Assembly (NCBI GenBank): GCA_964023205.1 | Contig: OZ026836.1 | Span: 3,045,501 to 3,109,500 of the forward strand | DNA from: Lutraria lutraria | Taxonomy: Eukaryota; Mollusca; Bivalvia; Venerida; Mactridae | Length of the DNA stretch: 64,000 bases | Direction: 5' to 3' | Translations under genes and position numbers: made by a program | In this document: piece after piece, positions 50,234 to 60,920 of the stretch | Numbering within the stretch: position 1 is the stretch's first letter | Layout of the letters: every line of letters begins with the position of its first letter | The notes under the pieces: generated by a model | Database searches by the model: none | Seen by the model: only the letters and a program-made list of their open reading frames with translations | What the model was told of the DNA's origin: nothing

Positions 50234-51814
50234 TTATAATTCAAAACCAGCCCATTTGGTGTTGTGCTGATTTAACTTGTCATTTATCAATGCTATTTCG
50301 TTTTCTAATTTTATTCTTATTTTAAGATACGCAACAAAGTTATCAAAATTTAGTGCTTGATTTCTATGTTTCGTTTGAAATATATAAGATTTCATGAGAA
50401 GTAAAATGAAATTAATTACATTTCTTCTTTTAATATTTTCCTTGTCTATTATTCCAAAACATACTGTTTCTAAGTTCAAAGAACATTTTAGGTTTCTATC
50501 GGATAGAAAAATTCCAAGTTTATTCCACAAATGTTGCACATGATTACATTCCCAAAACAAATGCTCTAATGTTTTCACTTGCATGTTACAAAAATAGCAT
50601 AAACTTGATTCTGAGATCTTGCATTGATTTAATGATTTATTAGTAGGTAAAATTCTATTTAAGTATTTGTATTGAAAACTTCTTAATTTTACATCTATAG
50701 TAGCTTTTTATGTTTGAGAGTATATTTTTGTCCACTGTAATGACTCATTTGGGAATATTGATGACCATTTTGTTTCGGACTTTATTTTTGCTTTAGTTTT
50801 AGTTTTTAGCTGTGTCTCGTAGAGTAATTTGTTGGATTCTTTTGATTTTAATAATTTGTCAAATAATTTTTCTTGTTGTGTGTATATTATACCCTCTTGA
50901 GTTAGTGCCTTCTTTAGATTTATAGGAACACTGGATATTAAATTAAAGTATCTTAAATATTGCATGTCATCTATGTTATATAAATGTTTTCAAAGTTATA
51001 GAAGGCTTTTGTTCTATAATCAAAAATATGTTCTAATTTCGTTATTCCCTTTTCATGCCAATCTATGTAATAAAACGTTTTGTTACATAGTTTGATATTA
51101 GTTCCATAGTTCCATATTAATTGTTTACTTATTTCTACATTATTTTCATTTTTATTTATACTTATCCAAGATCGTAATATATCTTCTAAAAATATATTTC
51201 CATTGCTTAGTGCTTTTGCATCACTTTCAGATATGTTACATTGAAATATTAGCTCTCCTCCTTTTTTATTTAGTATTGATTGATAAAATATTTTCCAATG
51301 TCCATTATTGTTCTTATCTATTAATCTTTTTATCCAGCATCCCTTAAGAGCATTAAGAAAATAGTTCAAGTTGACCATTCTTATTCCTCCTAATGTATAA
51401 TCTAATACAAGCGTATCTCTTTTAATCTTATCAGGTTTGTCGTTCCACAAAAATTTAAACATATGTGTGGTTATATTTTGTATAATTTGTTAAGATGGGT
51501 TTTGTAGAACAGTTAATGGGTAGATAAGTTTGGGAAGTGCAAATGTTTTCAAGACAGTAACTTTTCCTAATAATGTCAAGGACTTATATATATGTATGTA
51601 TATAAGTCCTTGATAATGTTAATTTCCTATGTTGCCATTGTTTTAAACAGTTATTGAAACTTTCAATTTTAGGTATTAAATTTAGTTTAAGATTTTGTTC
51701 TTTATCATTTGTAAATATTATGCCAAGAGTTTGAGCTGAGTCAGATGTCCATTTAAATTGTTTGTCTTGACTGTACTTTATGTTAGTGTTTTCCAAAGAA
51801 CCTATTCTTAACAC
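50234..51814 (-). pseudogene. LINE ORF2 thumb and C-terminal region, broken
   Basis: Downstream of the RT, the pieces are 51814-51584 (NTNIKYSQDKQFKW), then LPKLIYPLTVLQNPS, then 51462-50971 (MFKFLWNDKPDKIKRDTL), 50965-50708 and 50584-50234. The last contains a cysteine/histidine motif: CYFCNMQVKTLEHLFWEC. The HLFWEC block is typical of Tx1-like ORF2 C-termini. Stops occur after LQNPS and YSQT, with a frameshift near 50970. Confidence 0.9.
51576..51613. repeat. 38-bp palindrome inserted in the LINE
   Basis: Two perfect 15-bp arms (tcaaggacttatata and its reverse complement) surround an 8-bp spacer, tatgtatg. The 37-bp insert 51577-51613 is flanked by direct repeats taatgt at 51571-51576 and 51614-51619. 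Without the insert and one taatgt, the LINE frame reads straight through (KLTLLGKVT), showing the uninserted state. Confidence 0.88.
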
Positions 51815-51876
51815 ATTTGTTTTATTAGTATTCAGTTTTAATCCTGAGACACATTCAAAATTTGAAATAACATCTA

Positions 51877-52680
51877 CTAATTTTCAAAAGATTGTTTAGA
51901 GCCGTTATTCATAAAAGTGGCATCATCCGCAAACAGTGACTGTTTTATTTCAATGTTGTTAATAGTAATACCTTTAATGGACTTTTCTTTCTGAATATAA
52001 TTTGATAGAATTTCGATGCAAATAATGAAGATGGAAGAAGAGAGAGGACAGCCTTGTCTAACTCCTCGATGTATATTAAAAGCTTCGGAAAAATAACCAT
52101 TGTTTATAACTATACTGATTATATCATTATAAAATAATTTTACCCACTTAATGAGAGATTCGCCGAAATTAAAGTGATGTAAACATTTTATCATAAAACT
52201 GTGATCAAGGGTATCGAATGCCTTTTCGAAATCGGCAAATAGAAGTAATCCCGGTATTTGTTTTTGTTGCGCATATTCTATTATTTCGAATATCAAACGT
52301 ACATTTTCGCCAATGTATCTGCCATTAATAAAACCTGTTTGTGAGCTGCTTATAATAGAATTAATAACTTTCTTTATTCTGTTTGCGATGGCTTTTGTAG
52401 CAATTTTGTAATCAACGTTAAGTAGACTTATTGGGCGCCAATTACTTAATATTTCTAGGTCTTTATTTGGTTTTGGTAGGAGGGAGATAATATTCTGTCT
52501 TTGTAAACATGTTAGTTGCCCAGTGATAAATGAATGATTTATAGAATTCATGTAATATTTTTTTATGTCTTGCCAAAAAACTTTATAAAATTCAACGGTG
52601 ATTCCATCGGAACCGGGGCTTTTTTGGTTCTACATTTCACTAAGGGCTTCAAAACATTCATTTTCATTTAATATACCTTC
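51877..52680 (-). pseudogene. L1/Tx1-like reverse transcriptase domain
   Basis: The main open part is 52551-51877. Ahead of it, in the same frame but after a TAG, is NQKSPGSDGITVEFYKVFWQ. Then come WRPISLLNVDYKI and SQTGFINGRYIGENVRLIFE. FADFEKAFDTLDHSF carries the first catalytic aspartate, followed by HRGVRQGCPLSSSIF. SLFADDATFM is the catalytic pair, with F in place of the common Y. All RT motifs are present and well conserved. The frame is lost right after, at QSFEN, by a one-base shift; the normal continuation is readable in the next frame. Confidence 0.95.
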
Positions 52681-52855
52681 ACAGTCTACTTTTTCGTTTT
52701 CAGTGAGTTTATTTATTTATGGGGTAAAATAGTTATAACTGCTGTTTTTACTGTCTTTTGCACTATATAATTGCTTGTAGAAGGTTGCCTGAGCCTTTAA
52801 TATTTCATTTTGAGAAGTAATTTCATTATCGTTTATTTTTAATTTTGCAAAGATA

Positions 52856-53858
52856 TAACATGTTTAAATAAAACATATTTTATCTCTTTAAATGAAGATT
52901 CCAATAACTTGTTGATAGAAAAACTGTCGCTTATCAATCGTTGTGATTTTATTTCGAGATACGATATTTTGAAACGTTGCTCCATAAACCAACTTGAGTT
53001 ACGTCATTTCATCACATGACTGTACATGATTGGCCTAGAGATGCGACTTTTTGAGACAAGGCGGGAAACAGTTTTGCTAACTTCATGGAGTCAAAAAGTC
53101 ATTTTCCCTAAAAACTCGATTTACGAGGTTTTGGCAGCCGACCGACGATGATACATGTACATCATTGTGGATGTTGGTGCATCTAGACGTAAAACAGTTG
53201 AGACACTTGTGTAGTGTTCGAGGTTATGTTGTTAAGACGATTTCGTGGTCGTAAATCACTAGAGATCCTTTATAGAAATAGATTCTCTCAATCCATCAGA
53301 AATCTACTCTGACATTGAAGACTTGAACACAGAGCCAAACAACATCACTCAGAGTCCCAAATTATGCATTAGTTTACGATGTTATTGTTATACACAAGCC
53401 ATAGATAATAACTTCTTGAATTAATTTCTCAATAAATCACAATGCAGACTCTTTAATATAGGAGAGATAGATTGTTATTCTGTGCAAGATATTAATTTAT
53501 CATTGAGACGAGAATATCTCGGCGTTTCACTGGAACATTTGATACAAGTAGGTAACACTTCATGTATTAATACATTCTAACAGTTATTAGTGCAACTTGT
53601 TCAGCTAAGGCGCTGTAATTAGACAATGGGAACATAAAATTTATGTATGCATGCACGGAAATATATTGATTCAATTCTGTATAGAAATATAGATAAAATG
53701 TTATCACAATTTCTTATGAACGGTTAAAATATTCCTTTTACCGATATTACTTGTAATCTATATGTTACAATTTGTGTCTAAAACTTCCTCACATTTGAAA
53801 TGTGTCGGGTTCCCGGTAGGAGTCGAGCTCACAGTACTGAGAGAATAAATGGTGATTA
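52856..53858. other. AT-rich DNA containing the right inverted-repeat arm
   Basis: No gene recognised. The right arm of the 5.9-kb inverted pair lies at 53128-53147. Confidence 0.45.
53128..53147. repeat. Right arm of the 5.9-kb inverted repeat pair
   Basis: Exact reverse complement of the 20-mer at 47286-47305, with weaker similarity continuing inward (leftward). Confidence 0.85.
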
Positions 53859-54480
53859 TACGAGTACTGTCCAAAAAGTTCGTGGACACCTATGGTAACT
53901 TTTAAACAAAACAAGATAACAACATCATTCTTTCAGTATACCAAATATTGATATATTACAGTATGGCATGTAAAATGTCATCACAATATAACAAAAAATA
54001 GGGACACTGTTCACATTCAAACAGATGTACCTATCGTTGTGCGGGGCACGTTACATCAACTTATGACGTCGACGTTATTTAGAGACGTGATGTTAAAATG
54101 TTTAATACAGTCACATCTTCTCAAAATAAGGAAATGACATATTTTAACATGCACACTGTGTAACTGTGTTCATCCCTTGATGGATTAATCAATTGATTTT
54201 TGCTGATTTTGTTTTGGCTCTCATAACATTACGCTCCAATCCTCAAGACCTATCTCGTTGAACGACGCCACAAGCGCGTCCTTAACAATTTCCGGGTGCC
54301 CCATTCTCTCATCATTTTGTTTAGTCTGTCTATTCCATCAGCAATGCGTTCGTGCCATTTATAAATGAACGATCTATAAACAGTGCTCTTTCCTCTTACT
54401 GAACTTCTGTGTCAAAAGACGTCATTTTGCGAATTTCAAATCTCGCAGAAGCTGAGAACAATGCCCGTTGATTAAAAATG
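53859..54480 (-). mobile_element. mariner-like remnant with one TIR and HTH relic
   Basis: The left edge is tacgagtactgtccaaaaag followed by ttcgtggacacc. It is closely similar to the terminus at 59452-59483. On the minus strand, 54240-54430 translates in pieces to KSTVYRSFIYKWHERIADG and then, in another frame, ERMGHPEIV. This resembles the helix-turn-helix part of a mariner transposase. The catalytic domain is missing and the right terminus was not found. Confidence 0.6.
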
Positions 54481-54936
54481 ATACGTTTGACGTCACTGAA
54501 ATTTGCATGAATTGATGTCATAATTATGTCGCATGCAAATGACAGATGTTCAGTGATATCTCACCAAAGTTATTAATTTTGTGCCGTGATATCTGAAACA
54601 TCAACTGTTCGAAAACTGGGGTGGCCCGCGCAACGCTAACATTGGTTGTTAAATCGACTGTAACTTTCAAAATTATAAGTTAAATTTCATCAGAATCATT
54701 GATAATATGTGTTTTGGATATGTTTTCCTGTGATATAGCTTAATTAGATGTAATGACGTCGGGAAAAATAATAAAGGGGGGCCCAAGAAACCACACCCAT
54801 TCGACTACGATGGTTCCCTGCATTTCTTAAACTAAGTATATTGTAAAAAAACTTCTTAAAGAGATATTGGTTGTTCTTCAATTATCAGACTATAGGTAGG
54901 CGGATTGATTTTTTGGAAAATGAACTACGTTTATCT
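54481..54936. other. AT-rich DNA, no recognised gene
   Basis: Nothing recognised. Confidence 0.45.
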
Positions 54937-55035
54937 ACATCTGCCATGTAATTGTTAAAGTAGTTCCCGTTTAAAGTTGCAGTGCAAGTCTATGTAAGTT
55001 CAGTTTCCATGAGTACTTTCAGTACTTTGATTTAA
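54937..55035 (+). repeat. Dispersed repeat, copy 2
   Basis: About 80% similar by eye to 57959-58060. Shared segments are agttcccgtt, gttgcagtgc, gagtctatg, aagttcagt and gtactttcagtactt. Type of element unknown. Confidence 0.75.
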
Positions 55036-55259
55036 TAATTGTTCACTATCAGTGTTAATGGCACATCGCGATCAAGATTTACACGATGAGATATGAAACA
55101 TTTAAATTAACAATTAAACGTAAACTTATGGCATAAGAAATAAACCATTAGATGTAATTGTGTGTCTGCAGTACGTCTTTTTTTTTTTTAAATGTATTAT
55201 CATAATGCTTTTTGTTTATCGGGGTTTACTCCCCTTTTCAACAGTCAGAGTCATATGTA

Positions 55260-55757
55260 TCAGGTTTATCAGATTTATTTCAGTAAATCCATTAAGCCTT
55301 GCGGCCCATTAGGACATTTACATTTATGAACACAACAAAAAACAAATGTACATGCACATATATACATAATATAGAATAATACTATATCTGTGCTGCGGCA
55401 ATGATTATAAACATACATACATTGTCAAAAATTGACTGCAAAGATATAAATCCATAATGTTTGTGATTATGGGAAATTAAACAATTTACAGACACATAAT
55501 ATACGATTCAAAAGATAAGTATTATAAATACATGTATGTAATAACCGGATATATGAGACGGACAGTTCACCAAAGCATCGTTCCTGGCAGGAACCAGTAC
55601 TTGACTCCCATCCTGCGTAAGCAACCGCCCACTTTCTCACGTAAAGAGACATGGTCGGTAGCTGGGCTCGATCGAACCCACCAACCTCTGTCGATGAGAG
55701 GTTACAGTGATTTGAAGTCAGCGACTTTAACCACTATATCACGGAGGCGGGTTTATC
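55260..55757 (-). mobile_element. tRNA-derived SINE with a longer 3' tail
   Basis: On the minus strand the head starts near 55757 with tccgtgatatagtggttaaa (A box) and continues to gtgggttcgatcgagcccag (B box) near 55665. The body runs through aggaacgatgctttggtgaa. The far tail (gtcctaatgggccgcaaggc, then aaataaatctgataaacc, to about 55260) looks like a LINE 3' end, as expected if the SINE uses a LINE's machinery. Attachment of that tail to the same element is less certain. Confidence 0.68.
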
Positions 55758-57899
55758 ATAATGCACGACTGTCTTTAGCACGAACAGACAATATAATTAA
55801 GCGATTTATCAACGATGCATTTTTTTTAAATTCTATGACCAATAACTTGCTACGAGTATTTAAGTCCAGTAAACAGTTGGCCGTGTGTCATAACAAATGA
55901 GACGAGACAGAGGACATTTTATTATCTTATACCGATCTGGTCGTTAATTTTGTCTGAAATGGATGCAGTATATGGTTATTTAAATGTGCGTTGCCTGGCG
56001 ACCATATTGTATAATATTTAAAATCAAATTGAATATTCATACATGACAACTTTGCAGACAATGGAATAAAATTTTCGCCAGAAAGACTCGATTTCCTTTA
56101 CAATCCAGTTTCGTTATTTTCGAGGCCTAACATTAAATATACACATTTCATGTAACATCGTCTTTTAAAATGAATGTGAAATTACAAGCTATGATGATGT
56201 TAAATGTAATGAATCGTCCCGGCGTACAACAATGTGGCCTGGAGTCTATTCATTTGGATAATTTTGAGACAAACCCTTCTAAACTTCTAACTGAAAATAG
56301 TTCTACCGTCTCCATTAGGGACGATCCTGGATTTTCGGGTCTGGACTAAAGATTCCTGTTTTAATTCTTGTGTAAATATATCTTATCATTTTAATCTGAC
56401 AGTAAAAGGGGGAATAGTTTTGGAAGTAGTTAATGATATTTTATGAAACCGGGCTCTGGTTAGCGTTAGATCGTATTTTAAAGACTGTTATATTTATACA
56501 TCTGTGTTATTACTTGCTACTCGGGTGTTTGAAAATAACCTTGTATATTATGAATAAGTATGATTTATATGAAATATTAGAATATTTGATTAGAACTACA
56601 ATGTATTTATACGGTCTATGTATGATTACAACAGAGAACCGTGTATTATTTGGAATTATTCCTGATTCAAATACACTAATCTGTCTGTCTACCTTTTTTA
56701 TTCACTTTGATATTAAACATATTTCTAAGGCGTAAAAAGATTATTAAAACACCATTTAATCTATTATCGTCAGACACGCTAGAGCTACCAATTCCAAATT
56801 GCATGTTACCCTCGTATAAATTTGTCAAAACGTGCTGCCTGAATTTACCTCTGAGCTAGAGCATGTTATACTTGGTGCGTGTGTTTGTCTTAAAACGATA
56901 TTGTACTTCAATACACGTACTTTCTTTTATATTTTCCACGATCAAGAAAAGCGGATATCCGTTTATCTACTAGCCATCGAGCTTAAAGACGTTTGCTACA
57001 GTTCGCTACATTTTTCACGCAGACATATAGGCAAAATGACAAATGTCGCAACTAAAAGGAGAAATAACAAGAAAATAAATAGTTGGTGTAGTCCTACAGT
57101 GATTATCTACCTTTATCTGGGTTACACAAGTTAGACAGAAGGTTAACGCGGAGTTACAAATTATCTGTAAAGGTTGCATCGAAAAATGATTGTGCAATAA
57201 TATAAAACATTAAATTATATCTCACGACACAAGTGTAGATATCGTGCCTTCATGAATATTTCATGATAGCATGAGGTTTGTAATTGATAAATGGTCAAAA
57301 TGCACCGACACAACGTACAAATCGTGTTTTGCTGCAGATAATACAATAATAGTTTTATACATTGGATCATTATTACGTCTAGGGTATAGTTCGACTTTTC
57401 TATCTCTTTAAGATTACATTGTTATTTTATTTATTTTATTAACGTGGATGGAAATTAAGATCGCAAATAATAATTTCATGTAATTTCATGATTAATAAGT
57501 TTTGAAACGTCATTCTGGGTAATAATTTTATTAAATGTTAAGCCTCGGAAACTTAGTTTTATGAAACAATGGCATCAGATATTGCATGCATTGGGTGTTT
57601 AATATACTCATTAGACTGATACCGCCAAAACCAGTTGCTTTGACATTTTATGATTACGAAGTGATTTCTGAATTTCGTGTTATCTCTGAATTCAAGTCAT
57701 TACTGTTTATCAGGAAGTTCTGTATTTATATTCACGGAAAAATTCGATCATTGTCATCAGACAGTCATATTAGGTTTTTTGACCAAAATTAAAAGGATAC
57801 TCTAGATCTCATGCTAGTATGACTAGACTTAGGATTTAATTAAAGCTATTGACATACTTCCAATAATACATAGAAGACAAATTTAAGCTTTCCATATAA
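55758..57899. other. AT-rich DNA, no recognised gene
   Basis: Two 100-codon plus frames (56433-56735 and 56832-57134) lack recognisable motifs; both are leucine/isoleucine/tyrosine-rich as expected from AT-rich sequence. Nothing else is recognised. Confidence 0.4.
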
Positions 57900-58060
57900 A
57901 ACCGTCACTCGCTCGGTGCGAGTAAATTTTAATGCAGATCTAAGCACTACGTTTTTACGTCATCCATGCAATTGTAAAACTAGTTCCCGTTCCATGTTGC
58001 AGTGCGAGTCTATGGAAGTTCAGTATTATCCATATAAGTACTTTCAGTACTTCGATTCTA
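57900..58060 (+). repeat. Dispersed repeat, copy 3
   Basis: Begins with cactcgctcggtgcg (shared with 46124). From 57959 it matches 54937-55035 closely. It therefore links the two other copies into one family of at least about 160 bp. Confidence 0.72.
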
Positions 58061-58254
58061 AATTTGGAATTAAGAGAAAATTTATTGTTTCAAAACAGAT
58101 TAATGGTATCGTACGCTTGTATTTCTGATTAGCTTTAGCCGGATTTTTACGGTTTGCTTCGTTTTTAACATGATGATATTTATGCCCAGAATTATGATAC
58201 TCAAATCTATGTTTTTACAATTATAATCAAACCAAGGTTTTTTCTTCATTTCGG

Positions 58255-58540
58255 TGCCTGTCCGGTTAGATCAGTGGTTAGAGTGTTGCATGGTCTACTG
58301 ATCAAGAGGTTGTGAGTTCCAGCCTCGGGCGAGGTGTCCTTGACAAATTTGACTGAAGATATTCAATGTGACATCCTATGTTAAATTGTCCTCCACCTCT
58401 GCATTATATGGGGTACGTATGCTGATACAATATATGTACATGTACTTAGTATACTAAATGAAGTCCAGAGAAGCTAGTTAGGATGCCTGTCCGCCACGGT
58501 ATACCTGAAATAATGTTGAAAATGGCGTTAAATCCGATGA
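58255..58540 (+). mobile_element. tRNA-derived SINE, second family
   Basis: The head has an A-box-like ggttagatcagtggttagag near 58263 and a B-box-like gtgagttccagcctcgg near 58309. The body includes acctctgcattatatggggt. The tail near 58490-58540 (ccacggtatacctgaaataa, then gttgaaaatggcgttaaa) resembles a 3' domain shared by several molluscan SINEs, from memory. Confidence 0.75.
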
Positions 58541-58654
58541 AATAATTGAATCTCATTTCGGTGCTCACTAAATGAATTAGATTTACGATATACGCCAAAG
58601 GTTTGTTTAGTCGAAGACCTTTATACATGTACAGTCACTCAATTTAAAGTATTA

Positions 58655-59483
58655 ATGTATGCTACCCCCGGGAATATCGCGAAGTTCATAGCAGCCAAAT
58701 CTTGTGAGTTTGCAGGATGCGGAACTATCTTGAGCTCCATCAGTGACAACTCAAGGTCTGTGTCAGTGTGGATGTCCACGAAGGATGCGCCATAATGTTT
58801 CATAACCACAGCTAACCAACCTAATAATTTCTATAATAGTTTGACGTCCGTCAGTATCTCCACAAACCTTGACGTCGTCATTGTTGAGGTAAAAATGGTT
58901 TTCCACCCGTACCCGGTATCGTCTTTAACATCTTCACGACCCTCACTGAACCGTTTGTGCCATTTAAACACTAGTGAATGCAAAGTTACCTTTCTCGAAC
59001 TTGCTTGTCGCATTTGATCTAAAATTTGTGATGGTGTCATTACTAAATTCATACAAAACGTATAATAGCGCGATTTTTATTTTCAATATTACGTCATGCT
59101 CGTATCTATAGCGGCGTCTTGTTTTCTAACGATATCTACATAATTTATATTAACGGATATGACATCAAATAAAACCACATAATCATAGCTAATTTGATGT
59201 CATGGAACAAATGTACAACGTTTTGTGGGGTTTCTACGTTAAATTTTTGTCAATAAACTCAAGATATAACGGCTATTTTTTCTTTATTTTAGCGTGCTCC
59301 AGGTACCATTTAGGTACATGTTTTAAACCATTATAAATTTGTTATTTATACACATATTAATCTGTAGTTACACAAAGACAGTTACAATAAATCAAAATTT
59401 ATACAGATAAAGTTCCATAACACTAAACGTTGCCGTTCAAAAGATATTACAAAAGTCCACGTATTTTTGGATAACCCCTCGTA
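58655..59483 (-). mobile_element. mariner-like element with internal deletion
   Basis: The outer 5' terminus on the minus strand is tacgaggggttatccaaaaa followed by tacgtggac (59483 to about 59452). The frame 59052-58831 encodes a helix-turn-helix segment with SLVFKWHKRFSEGREDVKDD, typical of the N-terminal half of mariner transposases. It runs, after a stop, into VPHPANSQDLAAMNFAIFP near 58690, which corresponds to the third catalytic block. The region between, holding the first two aspartates, is absent. No left terminal repeat was found. Confidence 0.78.
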
Positions 59484-60262
59484 TTGTTAATATTTCATGA
59501 TTCGATCACTTTTGACGGAATTATGGCCCTTTCTTTATTTTATGCACGTGTAATATACACAGAAATACTCTTCAACGGTGCGGAACTTATACATTTCTCA
59601 AAGAATAAGCGTCTGCAGAATGAAAACCCGGTTCTGTGACAATGCCTGTCTCTTGTTCGCAGAGTTATTGCCCTTTGTTTATATTTGTATTTAATTGCTG
59701 GCGAAGTTATTGCTCTTTGTTTATTATATAACGTTTTCTAGACGAATTATGTTAGTTTATTAATTATGGCTGTTTGCGAGTATATAGTGTAGTGTCTATA
59801 TATTACTAGTTTGGCTAATCCTGGCCATTTGATTGGCTAATGGTGATGACTGAATCTATTAACAGTTGACAGGTAAATAAATCACGAAGGCATTGTCTTG
59901 ATACTTTGTAGTGTGGCTATGTGAAGTTCAATGTGGTTGTATGATAGTGCTCAGATTTATGGTGAATTCGTTAACATTTAGGGTTGATTCTTTTTTATTT
60001 ATGTAAGGTATGATATTACCATGTGCTTGTGAACTATATTCATCAATTTATTCATTTGGCAAATACTAACGATTGTCATTATAATGTGTATTTAATATAT
60101 ACTCATATCATATAAATATTTTATACTCTACTTATATTGGAGGATTGAATAAAATATATGTAGCAACTACATACAAAAAACATAAACCAATATGCTTCTT
60201 GTAATTCGTCTACCTTGTTCTTGTTGCATTTAGTGTTCATGTGTATCATTAAACAACATCAT
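59484..60262. other. AT-rich DNA with recurring short motif
   Basis: No gene recognised. The phrase gaattatggccctttc / gagttattgccctttg / gaagttattgctctttg occurs three times (about 59517, 59661 and 59702). I recall a similar phrase as widespread in molluscan repeats. Confidence 0.4.
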
Positions 60263-60920
60263 ATAGCACGAAAGTGGTCCTAAATAATGAAAGGCCATGA
60301 ATTTGTTACACACGTAACATTTGTAATGTATTGTAACATAATCCTAAATTAGAATAAAATATTTTAACAGTTTCATTCATTCAATATTTTTGTGAAATAA
60401 TATACAGATGTCCATTCTGTACTGAACGCTTATAGGAAAAAAATAGATTTTATGGCTGGTGTGTCTGAAGTTACTGTAACATTGGAAATATATAGACGCA
60501 CATTTTTCAAATACATGAAATATAAGTAATATCAATGTAACTAGTAAGTAACAATCCTGTAACATTAGTAACACTTATAAAATGATAGATTTTATGCCAT
60601 GGCCTGTGCGTCTAATGTTACTGTAACATTGGAAATATAATAGAGACGCATTTTTCAAATAAGCGTAACATAAGTAATATCAATGTAACTAGTATGTAAC
60701 AATCATGTAACATTAGTAATACATATAGAAAAATAGATTTTATGGCCTGTGTGTTGAATGTTACTGTACATAACATTGAAACATTGAAAACATACAATGT
60801 CCAGGAAGACGGGCGGTTTCGCCTTGTTAAGAAACGGTTACGCATGTTACAATACATTACAAATGTTACATATGTAACAAATTCATGGCCGTTCGATGTT
60901 TAGGACCAATTTCGTGCGCT
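60263..60920. mobile_element. TIR element with about 80-bp inverted ends
   Basis: The left arm (60263-60343) and the right arm (60843-60920) are long imperfect inverted repeats. Shared, reading inward, are gcacgaaa, tggtcctaaa, ggccatgaatttgttaca, and gtaacatttgtaatgtattg. The identity is high over the inner about 48 bp. Outer flanks aaacaaca and aaacaatc could be an imperfect 8-bp target duplication, as in hAT elements, but this is weak. No transposase frame. Confidence 0.85.
60435..60790. repeat. 145-bp tandem repeat inside the TIR element
   Basis: About 2.5 copies, with tagattttatg at 60443, 60587 and 60733. Units share ttactgtaacattggaaata, acgca(c)atttttcaaata, and agtaatatcaatgtaactag. 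The array is confined between the inverted arms. Confidence 0.88.

Larger units (their letters stand above)
50234..52855 (-). mobile_element. 5'-truncated L1/Tx1-like LINE
   Basis: The minus strand holds the RT, thumb/connection and C-terminal parts of an L1/Tx1-type ORF2. The 5' endonuclease and ORF1 are absent. Reading starts near 52855 (KINDNEITSQNEILKAQ) and ends with the WAGFEL stop at 50234. The copy carries at least four in-frame stops, frameshifts near 51880 and 50970, and a palindromic insertion at 51577-51613. It is inactive. Orientation is opposite to the LINE fragment at 47915. Confidence 0.93.

Noticed and set aside
47286..53147. Polinton/Maverick-type large DNA transposon
   Set aside because: No polymerase B, integrase, ATPase or capsid motifs are visible, and the length is too short; only LINE pieces and one unknown ORF are inside.
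55665..55757. Functional minus-strand tRNA gene
   Set aside because: The promoter boxes are good, but there is no clean cloverleaf or 3' terminator T-run and a SINE body continues downstream.
56433..56735. 100-codon plus ORF as a membrane protein
   Set aside because: Leu/Ile/Tyr richness is what AT-rich DNA gives; no start context, motif or neighbour supports it.
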